Under the pieces are notes generated by a model that saw only the letters and a program-made list of their open reading frames with translations, ran no database searches and was not told where the DNA came from. A DNA stretch of 64,000 bases. Source: Actimicrobium sp035984655. Its GTDB lineage: Bacteria > Pseudomonadota > Gammaproteobacteria > Burkholderiales > Burkholderiaceae_D. Shown here in pieces: positions 1 through 8,079 of this stretch; position 1 is the stretch's first letter, and each line of letters opens with the position of its first letter. The translations under genes and the position numbers were made by a program. The DNA is taken from the NCBI RefSeq assembly GCF_035984655.1, contig NZ_JAXCHT010000019.1:1-64000 (forward strand). Reading direction: 5' to 3'.

Positions 1-95
1 GAAGACTTATCCACAGACGCGGGGTAATCTACGCGCAAACAGGGTGGGTCATTTTTAGATGAAAACAGTGGGTCAGTTTTAAGCGATTCTCAACA
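1..95. mobile_element. Right-hand terminus of an IS21-family-like insertion sequence (partial)
   Basis: Two copies of GTGGGTCA (44-51 and 68-75) lie 24 bp apart, each followed by a T-run, and the block closes with CTCAACA at about 89-95. Repeated GTGGGTCA-type units ending in CAACA are the usual layout of IS21-family ends, where the transposase binds several internal repeats. No istA or istB coding sequence is in view, so the body of the element would lie to the left of the window. The boundary at 95 is inferred from the repeat layout; no target duplication can be checked. Confidence 0.6.
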
Positions 96-430
96 TCAAA
101 GCCTCCTGTGGAAAAATTAAGGAAGATCCGAGATATTCATCAACTTTGGGCTACAACAATTTCCCAGTCCCTTCGCTGACTGAACAGAATAAGCGGGCTA
201 TCACTGGCTTAGTGTTTGAAATTCTCGGCGCACGGGAGCGCTACCCTGAGCTGAGTCTTTCTGATCTGTATGACCCTGACTTGATGCCGCCCGATCTAAT
301 GGAGGCACATGCACGCCTAGATGAGGTAGTCGAGCGCTGCTTCCGAGCAAAACCGTTCGTTAACGACGAAGAACGCCTTGACCATCTGTTCAAGCTTTAT
401 GAAAAAATGACGGGAACCCAGAATGCCTAA
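83..430 (+). pseudogene. 3' remnant of MmeI-like (type IIL/IIG) DNA methyltransferase
   Basis: The open frame carries RYSSTLGYNNFPVP followed by LSDLYDPDLMPPDL and LDHLFKLYEKM. These match the conserved C-terminal end of the large class I SAM-dependent DNA methyltransferases related to MmeI, whose usual forms are near 900 residues. Only about 115 residues remain and no SAM-binding or NPPY motif is present. The frame opens at 83, just after a stop inside the IS21-like terminus, so the gene appears cut by that element. A TTG at 146 could start a 94-residue product but is unlikely to be functional. Its stop overlaps the helicase start by 8 bp, which indicates the two were one translationally coupled operon. 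Confidence 0.75.
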
Positions 431-2342
431 TATTGTTGATGTCACCTACGAACAGACTGGCCGAAGCACCAGTATTAACAAGTACGGCATGCGGGAGATG
501 CAGGAACGTGCCTTTGAAGCTCGCAATGCCCAATACCTACTACTGAAAGCACCCCCAGCGTCTGGCAAGTCCCGTGCGCTCATGTTCATTGCTTTGGACA
601 AACTAATAAACCAAGGGCTTTCTAAGGCCATCATTGCCGTTCCTGAGAAGTCCATTGGCGGTTCCTTTGACAGTGTGGAGCTCAGCAAGTTTGGCTTCTT
701 CGCGGACTGGATGGTCGAGCCACGGAACAACCTCTGCACGCCTGGTGGCGACAAAAGCAAGGTTCAGGCGTTCATCAATTTTTTAAAGAACGACGCCAAG
801 ATTCTCATCTGCACCCATGCCACTTTGCGTTTCGCTTTTGAAGCTCTGGAAGAGTCCGAATTTGACAACGTGCTGCTTGCCATTGACGAGTTCCACCATG
901 TGTCTGCCGACGGGGAAAACCGTCTTGGTGAACTGCTAAGAACCGTCATGGCCAAGTCCGACGTGCACATAGCTGCCATGACCGGCTCGTACTTCCGTGG
1001 TGACAGTGTGCCGGTCCTCTTGCCCGAAGACGAAGCGCAGTTCACCAAGGTCAGCTACAACTACTACGAGCAGTTGAACGGCTATACATTTCTTAAGTCG
1101 CTTGGTATCGGCTACCACTTCTATCAAGGCAAGTACACCAGTGCCATAGACGAAGTGCTGAACACCGATCAGAAGACCATTCTTCACATACCCAATGTGC
1201 AGTCAGGCGAGTCCACCAAGGATAAGTATGACGAGGTGGATCAGATTCTGGACATCATTGGCACGGTTACTCATCGCGACCCTGACACGGGTGTTATCCA
1301 TGTCGTTCGGCATGGCGACGGCAAGAAGCTGAAGGTCGCCGATCTCGTTCATGACGAACCCAATGCACGTGAGCGCACCGTTGAGTATCTTCGCCACATT
1401 AAGACCCCAGAGGACATGGATCTAATCATTGCCCTTGGCATGGCTAAGGAAGGCTTTGATTGGAAATTCTGCGAGCACGCTTTGACAGTTGGCTACCGTG
1501 GATCGCTCACTGAAATCATTCAGATCATTGGCCGCTGCACCCGTGACAGTGACAACAAGAACCATGCTCAGTTCACGAACCTCATAGCCCAGCCCGACGC
1601 TGAAGACGATTTGGTGAGGCTGTCCGTCAACAACATGTTGAAAGCGATCACCTGTTCGCTACTCATGGAGCAGGTGCTTGCCCCCAACTTCAAGTTCAAA
1701 ACAAAGCTGAGCGACGACGACAAGAGCACCGACACTGAGATCAAGGTTCGTGGTCTGAAAGAACCTTCGTCCAAGCGAGTCAAAGACATCATTGAGTCCG
1801 ACTTGAACGACCTCAAGGCTGCAATCTTATCTGACGACAAGATTGTGAAGGCGCTGCCGGGCAACGTTGACCCAGAGGTCATCAACAAGGTGATGATTCC
1901 GAAAATCATCAAGATTAAATACCCAGAGCTTTCCGACGAGGAAGTTGAAGAAGTTCGCCAGCATGTGGTCGTGGATTCGGTCATCAAGAATGGCGAAATC
2001 AAGCAAGAAGGTGACAAGCGTTTCGTTCGCATGGCCGACAAGTTCATCAATATCGATGATTTGCACATTGACCTGATTGATCGGGTCAACCCGTTCCAGA
2101 AGGCGTTCGAGATCCTATCCAAGGCGCTCACAACGAAAGTGTTCAAGATTATTCAAGATACTATTGAGGCCACTCGCGTGCAGATGAGCGATGACGAAGC
2201 GGTGTTGCTGTGGCCAAAAATCAAAGACTTTTTTACGGTCCAAGGGAGAGAGCCGAACATCAATTCTCTTGACCCACTTGAACGTCGGATGGCTGACGCC
2301 CTGGTCTATCTCAAGGCCCAACGCAGACAGCAAGGGGTATAG
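423..2342 (+). CDS. SF2 DEAD/DEAH-type helicase of a methyltransferase-helicase-nuclease operon
   Basis: A 639-residue protein with superfamily 2 helicase motifs in order: motif I APPASGKS (about 43-50), motif II DEFHH (155-159), motif III MTGS (186-189), motif V ALGMAKEGFDW and motif VI QIIGRCTRD (367-375). It should be an ATP-dependent DNA translocase or helicase. The last 45 residues hold a small module (KDFFTVQGREP, then ERRMADALVYL) that recurs in the N-terminus of the next gene. The ATG overlaps the methyltransferase remnant by 8 bp and the nuclease starts 3 bp after its stop. The neighbours suggest a DNA restriction role. Family and motifs are seen directly; the defence role is inferred from context. 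Confidence 0.85.
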   Translation: MPNIVDVTYEQTGRSTSINKYGMREMQERAFEARNAQYLLLKAPPASGKSRALMFIALDKLINQGLSKAIIAVPEKSIGGSFDSVELSKFGFFADWMVEPRNNLCTPGGDKSKVQAFINFLKNDAKILICTHATLRFAFEALEESEFDNVLLAIDEFHHVSADGENRLGELLRTVMAKSDVHIAAMTGSYFRGDSVPVLLPEDEAQFTKVSYNYYEQLNGYTFLKSLGIGYHFYQGKYTSAIDEVLNTDQKTILHIPNVQSGESTKDKYDEVDQILDIIGTVTHRDPDTGVIHVVRHGDGKKLKVADLVHDEPNARERTVEYLRHIKTPEDMDLIIALGMAKEGFDWKFCEHALTVGYRGSLTEIIQIIGRCTRDSDNKNHAQFTNLIAQPDAEDDLVRLSVNNMLKAITCSLLMEQVLAPNFKFKTKLSDDDKSTDTEIKVRGLKEPSSKRVKDIIESDLNDLKAAILSDDKIVKALPGNVDPEVINKVMIPKIIKIKYPELSDEEVEEVRQHVVVDSVIKNGEIKQEGDKRFVRMADKFINIDDLHIDLIDRVNPFQKAFEILSKALTTKVFKIIQDTIEATRVQMSDDEAVLLWPKIKDFFTVQGREPNINSLDPLERRMADALVYLKAQRRQQGV

Positions 2343-2345
2343 ATT

Positions 2346-3515
2346 GTGGAGAAGGACAAGCTCCTGAAAATTGTGGAAGACGATGCCTTTGGCTTACTCA
2401 ATATCAAGCCGAAGCGAGCCGCAATGTCCGTAGACGAACGGCTGCTCCAATCGTTTCAGCAGATCAATGATTTCTACCGTCAGCAAGGCAAGGAGCCTGA
2501 GTCAAACCCGGCCGAAATTCAGGAGTTCCAGCTTTTCAACAGGCTCAAGGGACTTAGAACGAGCAAGGAGAAATGCGAGGCCTTGCAGGAGGTGGATGAG
2601 TTCAGATTGCTCACCTATGTGGAGCAACCCAAGCCCATAACGTCGGTGGCAGACATCTTCGCGGACGACTCGTTTGGCCTACTGGGCGACGATGCAGAAA
2701 ACATTTTTGACCTCAAGCATGTGCCACGCACTGCAATGGAAATGCCCGAGAAAATAGCCCAGCGTAAGCGCTGCAAAGACTTTGAGCAGTTTGAACACCT
2801 GTTCAAGACGTGTCATGCGGAACTCAAGGACGGCGTTCGTGAGACACGGCAGTTTACAGGTGAGCAGCAGATCCAGCCTGGACACTTCTTTGTACTCCAT
2901 GGGGTCATGGTCTACGTGTCCGAGGTGGGCGAGAAGGAAGTGAAGAACGGCAAGGTCAACGCTCGCCTACGCTGCATCTTTGAGAACGGCACTGAGTCCA
3001 ACATGCTGCTTCGCTCCCTTGCCACTGAGCTATACAAGGACGAGACTGGTCGTCGTATCTTGGGTCACCCCGAGAAGGCGCTAGAGGCGCTGGAACAGAT
3101 ACAGGCAGACGATAAGAAATCGGGCTACCTCTATGTGCTTCAATCACTCAGCCAGGTGCCTGAAATCGCCGCTACGAAGAACCTATACAAGATCGGCTAC
3201 TCCACCGTTCCCGTTCCAGAGCGGGTGAAGAATGCAGCAGAGGAGCCAACCTACCTGATGGCAAAGGTGAAGGTCATTGCGGTATTTGAGTGCTACAACC
3301 TCAACCCACAAAAGTTTGAACTGCTGCTGCACACATTTTTCGGCAAAGCATGCCTGAATGTGGATGTCTATAACAAGCAGGGGAAACGGTTCTCACCAAG
3401 GGAATGGTTCATAGCCCCGCTACACATTATTGAAGCAGCGGCAAACATGCTAATCAACGGAGAGATCGTCAGTTATACGTATGACGCCAACAAGCAGACG
3501 ATAGAAGAGAGGTAA
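2346..3515 (+). CDS. GIY-YIG nuclease family protein (Mug113/T5orf172-type domain)
   Basis: The C-terminal region (about 260-365) has GYLYVLQSL, then LYKIGYST, PERVKNA with the conserved Arg, ECYNLNPQKFE with the catalytic Glu, and PREWF. This is the T5orf172/Mug113 branch of GIY-YIG endonucleases. The N-terminal 250 residues carry two copies of a (E/D)DDxFGLL-like motif (11-18 and 106-113) and, between them, a module (INDFYRQQGKEP) shared with the helicase C-terminus. It starts with GTG, 3 bp after the helicase stop. The likely role is DNA cleavage in a restriction-like system; that is inferred from domain and operon context. The gene looks intact although its methyltransferase partner is truncated. 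Confidence 0.85.
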   Translation: MEKDKLLKIVEDDAFGLLNIKPKRAAMSVDERLLQSFQQINDFYRQQGKEPESNPAEIQEFQLFNRLKGLRTSKEKCEALQEVDEFRLLTYVEQPKPITSVADIFADDSFGLLGDDAENIFDLKHVPRTAMEMPEKIAQRKRCKDFEQFEHLFKTCHAELKDGVRETRQFTGEQQIQPGHFFVLHGVMVYVSEVGEKEVKNGKVNARLRCIFENGTESNMLLRSLATELYKDETGRRILGHPEKALEALEQIQADDKKSGYLYVLQSLSQVPEIAATKNLYKIGYSTVPVPERVKNAAEEPTYLMAKVKVIAVFECYNLNPQKFELLLHTFFGKACLNVDVYNKQGKRFSPREWFIAPLHIIEAAANMLINGEIVSYTYDANKQTIEER

Positions 3516-3551
3516 AAGAATGAGACGTTGCGATGATATGAGCAACCGAAA

Positions 3552-3588
3552 ATGACCAACTCCGAATGGGGTCATAACTCATTTTTGT
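3552..3588 (+). terminator. Weak hairpin after the nuclease gene
   Basis: ATGACC (3552-3557) and GGTCAT (3570-3575) form a 6-bp stem, followed a few bases later by a five-T run. It is a poor intrinsic terminator but lies in the right place, just past the nuclease stop. The remaining sequence to 3782 is AT-rich and shows no recognisable gene. Confidence 0.3.
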
Positions 3589-3830
3589 GCAACCCCCCCG
3601 GCAGCGTACTGATTCGAACGCGTTGACCTGCCACTTCGAAGGCGGGGATGAGCTTAAAGATCGATTGCTGCTTTGAATTTAGAAAATGTTGGCATGTGTA
3701 GGCCCACTATTTTGAGGGAATTAATATCGCAGCATCCCTATAAGTGCGAACTGAATTGCGAAAAAAAGGAATATGTAATTAATTGGCTTCAAGATTTGCC
3801 TTAATTAAAAATAACCAAGAGATAAAAATT

Positions 3831-4142
3831 ATGTCGCACTCTACAAAAATCGCCGGGTTGGCACTAATAGTAGTAGCGCTTCTATTGGGAGCACTCTATT
3901 TATTAATGTGGCCTCATGAGCAGGTGCCAGAGGCAACTCCTTTTATAATCCTTCCCTGGGAACGTCAAAACGAAGATCCCGCAATGATAGCTCAGCAACA
4001 GATTTGGGCAATGCATGATTCACTGGAAAAAAATACGCAGCAACTAAATCAAAAGAGGTTGGAATCAGACATACGGACATTGCAAATGGAGCAGTCTCAG
4101 CTTCAAATGCAACTTCAGCTACAACAGATGAAGCCGCCGTAA
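3831..4142 (+). CDS. Small single-pass membrane protein with Gln-rich coiled coil, unknown
   Basis: The chosen ATG at 3831 gives 103 residues; a TTG at 3783 would add 16 residues but lacks a convincing ribosome site. The protein begins MSHSTK, then has a hydrophobic segment of about 20 residues (AGLALIVVALLLGALYLLMW), then a polar, Gln-rich tail likely to form a coiled coil (QLNQKRLESDIRTLQMEQ). I do not recognise the family. It sits between the nuclease gene and the satellite replication block, in AT-rich DNA. It could be an accessory or envelope-located factor of the island; no function can be assigned. Confidence 0.55.
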   Translation: MSHSTKIAGLALIVVALLLGALYLLMWPHEQVPEATPFIILPWERQNEDPAMIAQQQIWAMHDSLEKNTQQLNQKRLESDIRTLQMEQSQLQMQLQLQQMKPP

Positions 4143-4398
4143 AATTAAGCAATACGGTATCGCTACGTCAAACCCGGTAACAGTTCTGAGGACTCAAATG
4201 CAGACAAGATGAGGTCGCAGCCGACAAGCGATTATGCCCCCACCAGCTTAGATAGTAATAACCCGTCTCGTCAAGTTTGTGAAGTTACAGCGAGATACTT
4301 CCTTCCGGAAATGAATGTCTCCCTTGTCTCCCATCTATCTCATTACTATTTTCACTTCCGTATATAAAAATGCCAGTATTTACCGGCACTTTATACTC
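4143..4398. other. Noncoding region with scattered TGTCTC-type motifs
   Basis: No credible gene is seen. GTCTC occurs at 4265-4269, and TGTCTCCC occurs at 4316-4323 and 4325-4332, 9 bp apart, with a related TATCTCA at 4336-4342. These resemble the denser iterons at 4399-4526 and probably belong to the same control or origin region. Confidence 0.45.
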
Positions 4399-4526
4399 TG
4401 TCTCACATGTCTCATCTGTCTCCCAATAAAAACATCAGCATTGAATAATTTGGTAATTTATTAAATTTTAAAAAAATCAGAAACTGTATTTTTATTTATG
4501 GGACATGTGAGACACATGAGACAGTC
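4399..4526. repeat. Inverted clusters of three 9-bp iterons around an AT-rich core (putative origin)
   Basis: The left cluster has TGTCTCACA, TGTCTCATC and TGTCTCCCA at 4399, 4408 and 4417, in exact 9-bp tandem. The right cluster has GGGACATGT, GAGACACAT and GAGACAGTC at 4500, 4509 and 4518, again in 9-bp steps but in opposite orientation. Between them lie 74 bp of very AT-rich DNA. The right cluster abuts the stop codon of the primase-DUF927 gene, and two further TGTCTCC copies (4568, 4579) lie inside the gene end. Iterons next to an AT-rich stretch and a primase-helicase gene are the usual form of satellite and plasmid origins such as that of P4. The origin role is inferred. Confidence 0.6.
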
Positions 4527-4527
4527 T

Positions 4528-7449
4528 TTAAAGATCGTATTTGGCCCCAAGTTTAGAGACTTGTGGCTGTCTCCCAAGTGTCTCCTCTTTTGGCAGTTGT
4601 GATACAGCTTCTCCCATGATGTCCGCTGTCAAATGATAAACCCGCATTTTTCCCATCCCCGGAAGTCGAATGTCAATCTGAGGTTTTCCTCTATTATCAA
4701 CGTTTAATAATTCGTTTTCGATCAGCGTTTTAGTGACAAATCGAGCGTCCATTCCAGCACAAATATCCGATTTGTAGGCTTCAGGGAAAACGAAATACTC
4801 AGTTCTTCCATCAGACGTCGCACGACGAAATCCTGCACGTTGAATGGTCTTTCCCATACCGTTATTATCGATATCTTCGTTCCATGCCGTGAATCTACTT
4901 TCGCCATTAAGTTCAATGAAACGCCTTACCTTGGCAATAGCTTGTGACGACTCATGGTTTTCAATCCCGCCACGAAGATCAATCCACGCCATAAAGCATT
5001 TCTGACATGCAGCAAAAGCCTCACCCTCTGGCCAAGGAAGAATGCCAAGCTCGATGCACAGTTCACCTGCTGCTGCGATTAACGCAAAACGGTTTCCAAC
5101 CCGGCCAACTTGACCGTTCGCATTGCTCGGGACGTAGGTCTCGACAAACCTCTTCATCAATGCCTTGACCTTCTCGATCAACCTTGGTTGCAGCGCTTGG
5201 TCGGCAAGCATTTCTACGAAGGCACGTCCCGCATGACCATGGTGGGAGGCTGCAGAATGCTTCAACGTTTCTGCAAATATCTGCGAAGACCTTGCACCAT
5301 GAATGTCTTCGAAGACCCCAAAGTTGCAACCGGCGTCCGCCGGAATTTCAACCATCCGGACTTCCTGCCCGGCCATCGCAGTTGACCCAGCCTCCGAAAT
5401 CAATACGGAGATGCTCTTTTCACCGGATGACAAAACTAGATTTCGGAATTTTTTCACAGACCGTGCTTCGCCGCCACGTCCTGCTCGACTTTTACCCTGG
5501 CCGTTTCCGAGCATATAGGCCGCTTCACCAGCGGCTTTGCCATCTGCTTGTCCCAGCTCATCCAAGGGTAGCAGAACATCGTTGTGCATGGCAGCCACAC
5601 CTTCGAGGCCATTTACTGTCACGTTCCATGTTCTGATCAACCCTGAGCCACCCCAGACGCTTGAGCCAAGAAACAGGCAAACCGATTTTCCGATGCTGCT
5701 GTTTCCGCGCAAGTGAAAGCCACCATTGTCCTCACCGAGCAGTGCAAGTAGCGGAGGAGCCAACCCAATACAGATTGATGCAATGGCACGGGAATTCCCA
5801 ATGCACGGATACGCTACATTCTGCTGCCATGATTCAAGTGACCCCTTCTGGGAAAATCGTTTGAGTTCGTCAGTGTCGTTAGTTTGAAACACTACTGGTT
5901 CGGAAGATCGACCATATACAGCGTCAGGCAAAACGAAGCTGCCATTCGACCAGCCTGGTTGGCGCACAGAAAGGGCACGTGCCGCCGGCAGTGCTGCGAC
6001 CAAGTAGCCCGCCAGACCATCACGTGCCTCCTTGCTGGGTTCAATTGAAACGCCCATCTTCAGCAATGATGATCGATACGAATCTCCCGAGCTGGCGAGT
6101 AGCTCTCTCGGAAGTGCCCAGGACTTCATCACATTGTCAGGATCGCAAAAACGCAACTGCATACCCCAATTACCACTGTCTTGGTCCCGCGTCAGCGCAA
6201 CGACATCGATTCGGGATGAAATTTTCAGTTGGCTCTTCGCTTCCCCTTTTTTATTTACCGACATAAACACACCCTCGTCGTTGATGCTGAAGCCGGAAAC
6301 AGAGTACGACTCAGGAATTTGATTGGATATCGTTTCCGCGGCACCCAATTGGTTGCGAAACATCCAACCATACAACCCCGCAGGTGCTTTTGTAACTTCT
6401 CCATTCGGCCTTTTGCAGCCGCCGGTAGGACAATTCTGGAAGCCTAACTCACGTATGCGTTGGCATGTCATTGGCGGTGATCCGATACGATAACGTTCTA
6501 TTCTGCTAGTGGTTTCATTTTCGTCATATTCACCATGATGTCGACTGGACTCATGAATCCATTGCTCGCTCTTTTCAAATCTACAGGCGTTCGAAATCAT
6601 AGCCATCCACAACGGCTCTGAAAGGTGCTGTTGATTTTCCTTTGCCGACGCAAACTGCATGAATGCGCAGCGCTGTTCCACTACTTTAAGACCCTGTTCA
6701 AAATGCAGCTGTGAAGCTGCTGTTTCAATGCCATCGACTTCCGCCGTCGAGTTTCTGACACTTCGCGGAAAAAATGTGATTGGCGAAGTTGTCATTGGCG
6801 TTGCCAACGCTGGTAGATCCGCAATACTGATTGGCGATCCTTCCTGAAACTGTGCGAAGTGATGCTCCGCTTCAGGTGCGTGCGCAGGTTTGTAATACAG
6901 CCGTGATGGATCCTTGGTTGCTGGATCGTTGCAGCCACCGACAAGCTGATTCAGTCGAGTCCATATATCAGGCCATTCGGCTGCAGCCACAGGTTTTGCA
7001 AACGGAATGACCACCCGATATTTGGGAACTTCAGCGGTGTGGCTGTACGAGCTGTGCACCAAACATGCAAAGCCTTTCAACCTTGGCAGCAACACATCTA
7101 GGGAGGTGCCATTATCGACGTCGATCACGGCCATGGAGATCTGATCGACATTCCCGTTCTTTCGAGTTGTGCCATTCAGGTAACTGGCCGGGGACCACGC
7201 CGGACCTTGCTTCGTGGTTTGGACAGCATGCTTACTGAACTCCTTACAAAAGGAGTCCCACGTATGACTTTTCGCTTTGGGAGCGTTGTCTTGATGGCCC
7301 GAAAATTCGCTGATTACAAAATGCAGCTCCTCTGCCGCTACTGTTGCCTGGATTGCATTGCTCAAGACGTTCGTGCCGATGATGTTCGTGATTACACTTT
7401 TTTGGGCGTCAGTCTTGCCTATTTTTTCTGAATTAAAATACATATACAT
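4528..7449 (-). CDS. AEP-type primase fused to DUF927 helicase-like domain (satellite/plasmid replication protein)
   Basis: From the ATG at 7449 this is about 973 residues; a TTG at 7488 would add 13. Counting from the TTG, the N-terminal third has archaeo-eukaryotic primase features: VIDVDNG (121-127, catalytic DxD), SSYSH (146-150) and DPSRLYY. A Cys-rich segment TCQRIR...CPTGGC (341-357) follows. The DUF927 domain (about 490-720) carries PGWSNGSFVLPD, Walker A GNSSIGKS (595-602), NVTVNGLEG and PLDELGQ. The protein should prime and unwind DNA for replication of the integrated element. GAAAG just upstream of ATG 7449 is a weak ribosome site. The small HTH gene at 7557 precedes it on the same strand. 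Confidence 0.8.
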   Translation of the reverse strand: MYMYFNSEKIGKTDAQKSVITNIIGTNVLSNAIQATVAAEELHFVISEFSGHQDNAPKAKSHTWDSFCKEFSKHAVQTTKQGPAWSPASYLNGTTRKNGNVDQISMAVIDVDNGTSLDVLLPRLKGFACLVHSSYSHTAEVPKYRVVIPFAKPVAAAEWPDIWTRLNQLVGGCNDPATKDPSRLYYKPAHAPEAEHHFAQFQEGSPISIADLPALATPMTTSPITFFPRSVRNSTAEVDGIETAASQLHFEQGLKVVEQRCAFMQFASAKENQQHLSEPLWMAMISNACRFEKSEQWIHESSRHHGEYDENETTSRIERYRIGSPPMTCQRIRELGFQNCPTGGCKRPNGEVTKAPAGLYGWMFRNQLGAAETISNQIPESYSVSGFSINDEGVFMSVNKKGEAKSQLKISSRIDVVALTRDQDSGNWGMQLRFCDPDNVMKSWALPRELLASSGDSYRSSLLKMGVSIEPSKEARDGLAGYLVAALPAARALSVRQPGWSNGSFVLPDAVYGRSSEPVVFQTNDTDELKRFSQKGSLESWQQNVAYPCIGNSRAIASICIGLAPPLLALLGEDNGGFHLRGNSSIGKSVCLFLGSSVWGGSGLIRTWNVTVNGLEGVAAMHNDVLLPLDELGQADGKAAGEAAYMLGNGQGKSRAGRGGEARSVKKFRNLVLSSGEKSISVLISEAGSTAMAGQEVRMVEIPADAGCNFGVFEDIHGARSSQIFAETLKHSAASHHGHAGRAFVEMLADQALQPRLIEKVKALMKRFVETYVPSNANGQVGRVGNRFALIAAAGELCIELGILPWPEGEAFAACQKCFMAWIDLRGGIENHESSQAIAKVRRFIELNGESRFTAWNEDIDNNGMGKTIQRAGFRRATSDGRTEYFVFPEAYKSDICAGMDARFVTKTLIENELLNVDNRGKPQIDIRLPGMGKMRVYHLTADIMGEAVSQLPKEETLGRQPQVSKLGAKYDL

Positions 7450-7556
7450 ACTTTCGTTGTTATTTTTTTGGGCCGGTTGAAAACGCAATTTTCTTCCGGC
7501 TTCTTTTTTTGTTTCGTTGCTCGCCCCACCGGCAGGACAACAAGCAGGGCCGAATA

Positions 7557-7766
7557 TTAATCAAACTTCTGCTCAAAACGCGGCCTCAGCGAATCAATCG
7601 TAAAACCACTTGCCTCGGATACCTTTGTTGCCATATCCAAATTTGGTATGACACCGTTTCTCATCCACTTACTGATCGCACTCGTGGAAACCCACAATTT
7701 ATTTGCAGCTATTTTTGTTCCACCCATATTGAAGATGGCTTTTTTTATTTCTTCCTTGTTGTTCAT
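7557..7766 (-). CDS. Cro/YdaS-like helix-turn-helix regulator
   Basis: A 69-residue protein with one HTH: GGTKIAANKLWVSTSAISKWM places the turn and recognition helix near residues 15-37, as in Cro/CI or YdaS-type phage regulators. It lies directly upstream of the primase-DUF927 gene on the same strand and probably controls it. Several dyads in the upstream 110 bp (for example GTGATG-N7-CATCAC at 7791-7809) are candidate operators. Family assignment rests on the HTH pattern and size; repressor versus activator is not decidable from sequence. Confidence 0.7.
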   Translation of the reverse strand: MNNKEEIKKAIFNMGGTKIAANKLWVSTSAISKWMRNGVIPNLDMATKVSEASGFTIDSLRPRFEQKFD

Positions 7767-7790
7767 TGGTATCTACTTTTCGTGTAAACG

Positions 7791-7874
7791 GTGATGCTAT
7801 TTCCATCACTCTGTACTTATCTTAGTTCGTCATTTTGCTCTTCACTGATTTGGTGAAATTATTTTTCATGAAAA
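7791..7874. promoter_or_regulatory. Cluster of dyad-symmetric sites upstream of the HTH gene
   Basis: Three short dyads occur within 84 bp: GTGATG/CATCAC (7791-7809, 7-bp spacer), TTCAC/GTGAA (7841-7857, 7-bp spacer), and the perfect palindrome TTTTCATGAAAA (7863-7874). They lie in AT-rich DNA just upstream of a Cro-like gene, the typical place for its operators. Which of them are bound is inference. Confidence 0.4.
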
Positions 7875-7878
7875 GAAT

Positions 7879-8079
7879 ATGAACATCCTGATGCACAAAA
7901 ATTTGGCGTCAGTGTTCCTGGATCTATCCCGTTTCGTTTCGCGTTGGTTCTTCACGCATTTGCGAAGGCCGTATCAGCTTTCTGACGGCGGTATTGCTGC
8001 CTTGTTCGCCGTCGTGACTTGGGAGTGCCAAGCTTCATTTTTATTTTGGCGGCGTAACTATTTCATACCTAGACGATAG
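7879..8079 (+). CDS. Possible small ORF, unknown
   Basis: An ATG at 7879 opens a 66-residue frame (MNILMHKNLASVFLDLSRF at its start), divergent from the HTH gene. A weak GAAAAGA precedes the start by only a few bases. Aromatic and basic residues are common and there is no recognised domain. Satellite control regions often hold a small divergent gene at this position, but nothing in the sequence proves this one is expressed. Confidence 0.25.
   Translation: MNILMHKNLASVFLDLSRFVSRWFFTHLRRPYQLSDGGIAALFAVVTWECQASFLFWRRNYFIPRR

Noticed and set aside
7..15. Single perfect DnaA box (TTATCCACA)
   Set aside because: Isolated, inside the presumed IS21-like end, with no second box or AT-rich region nearby.
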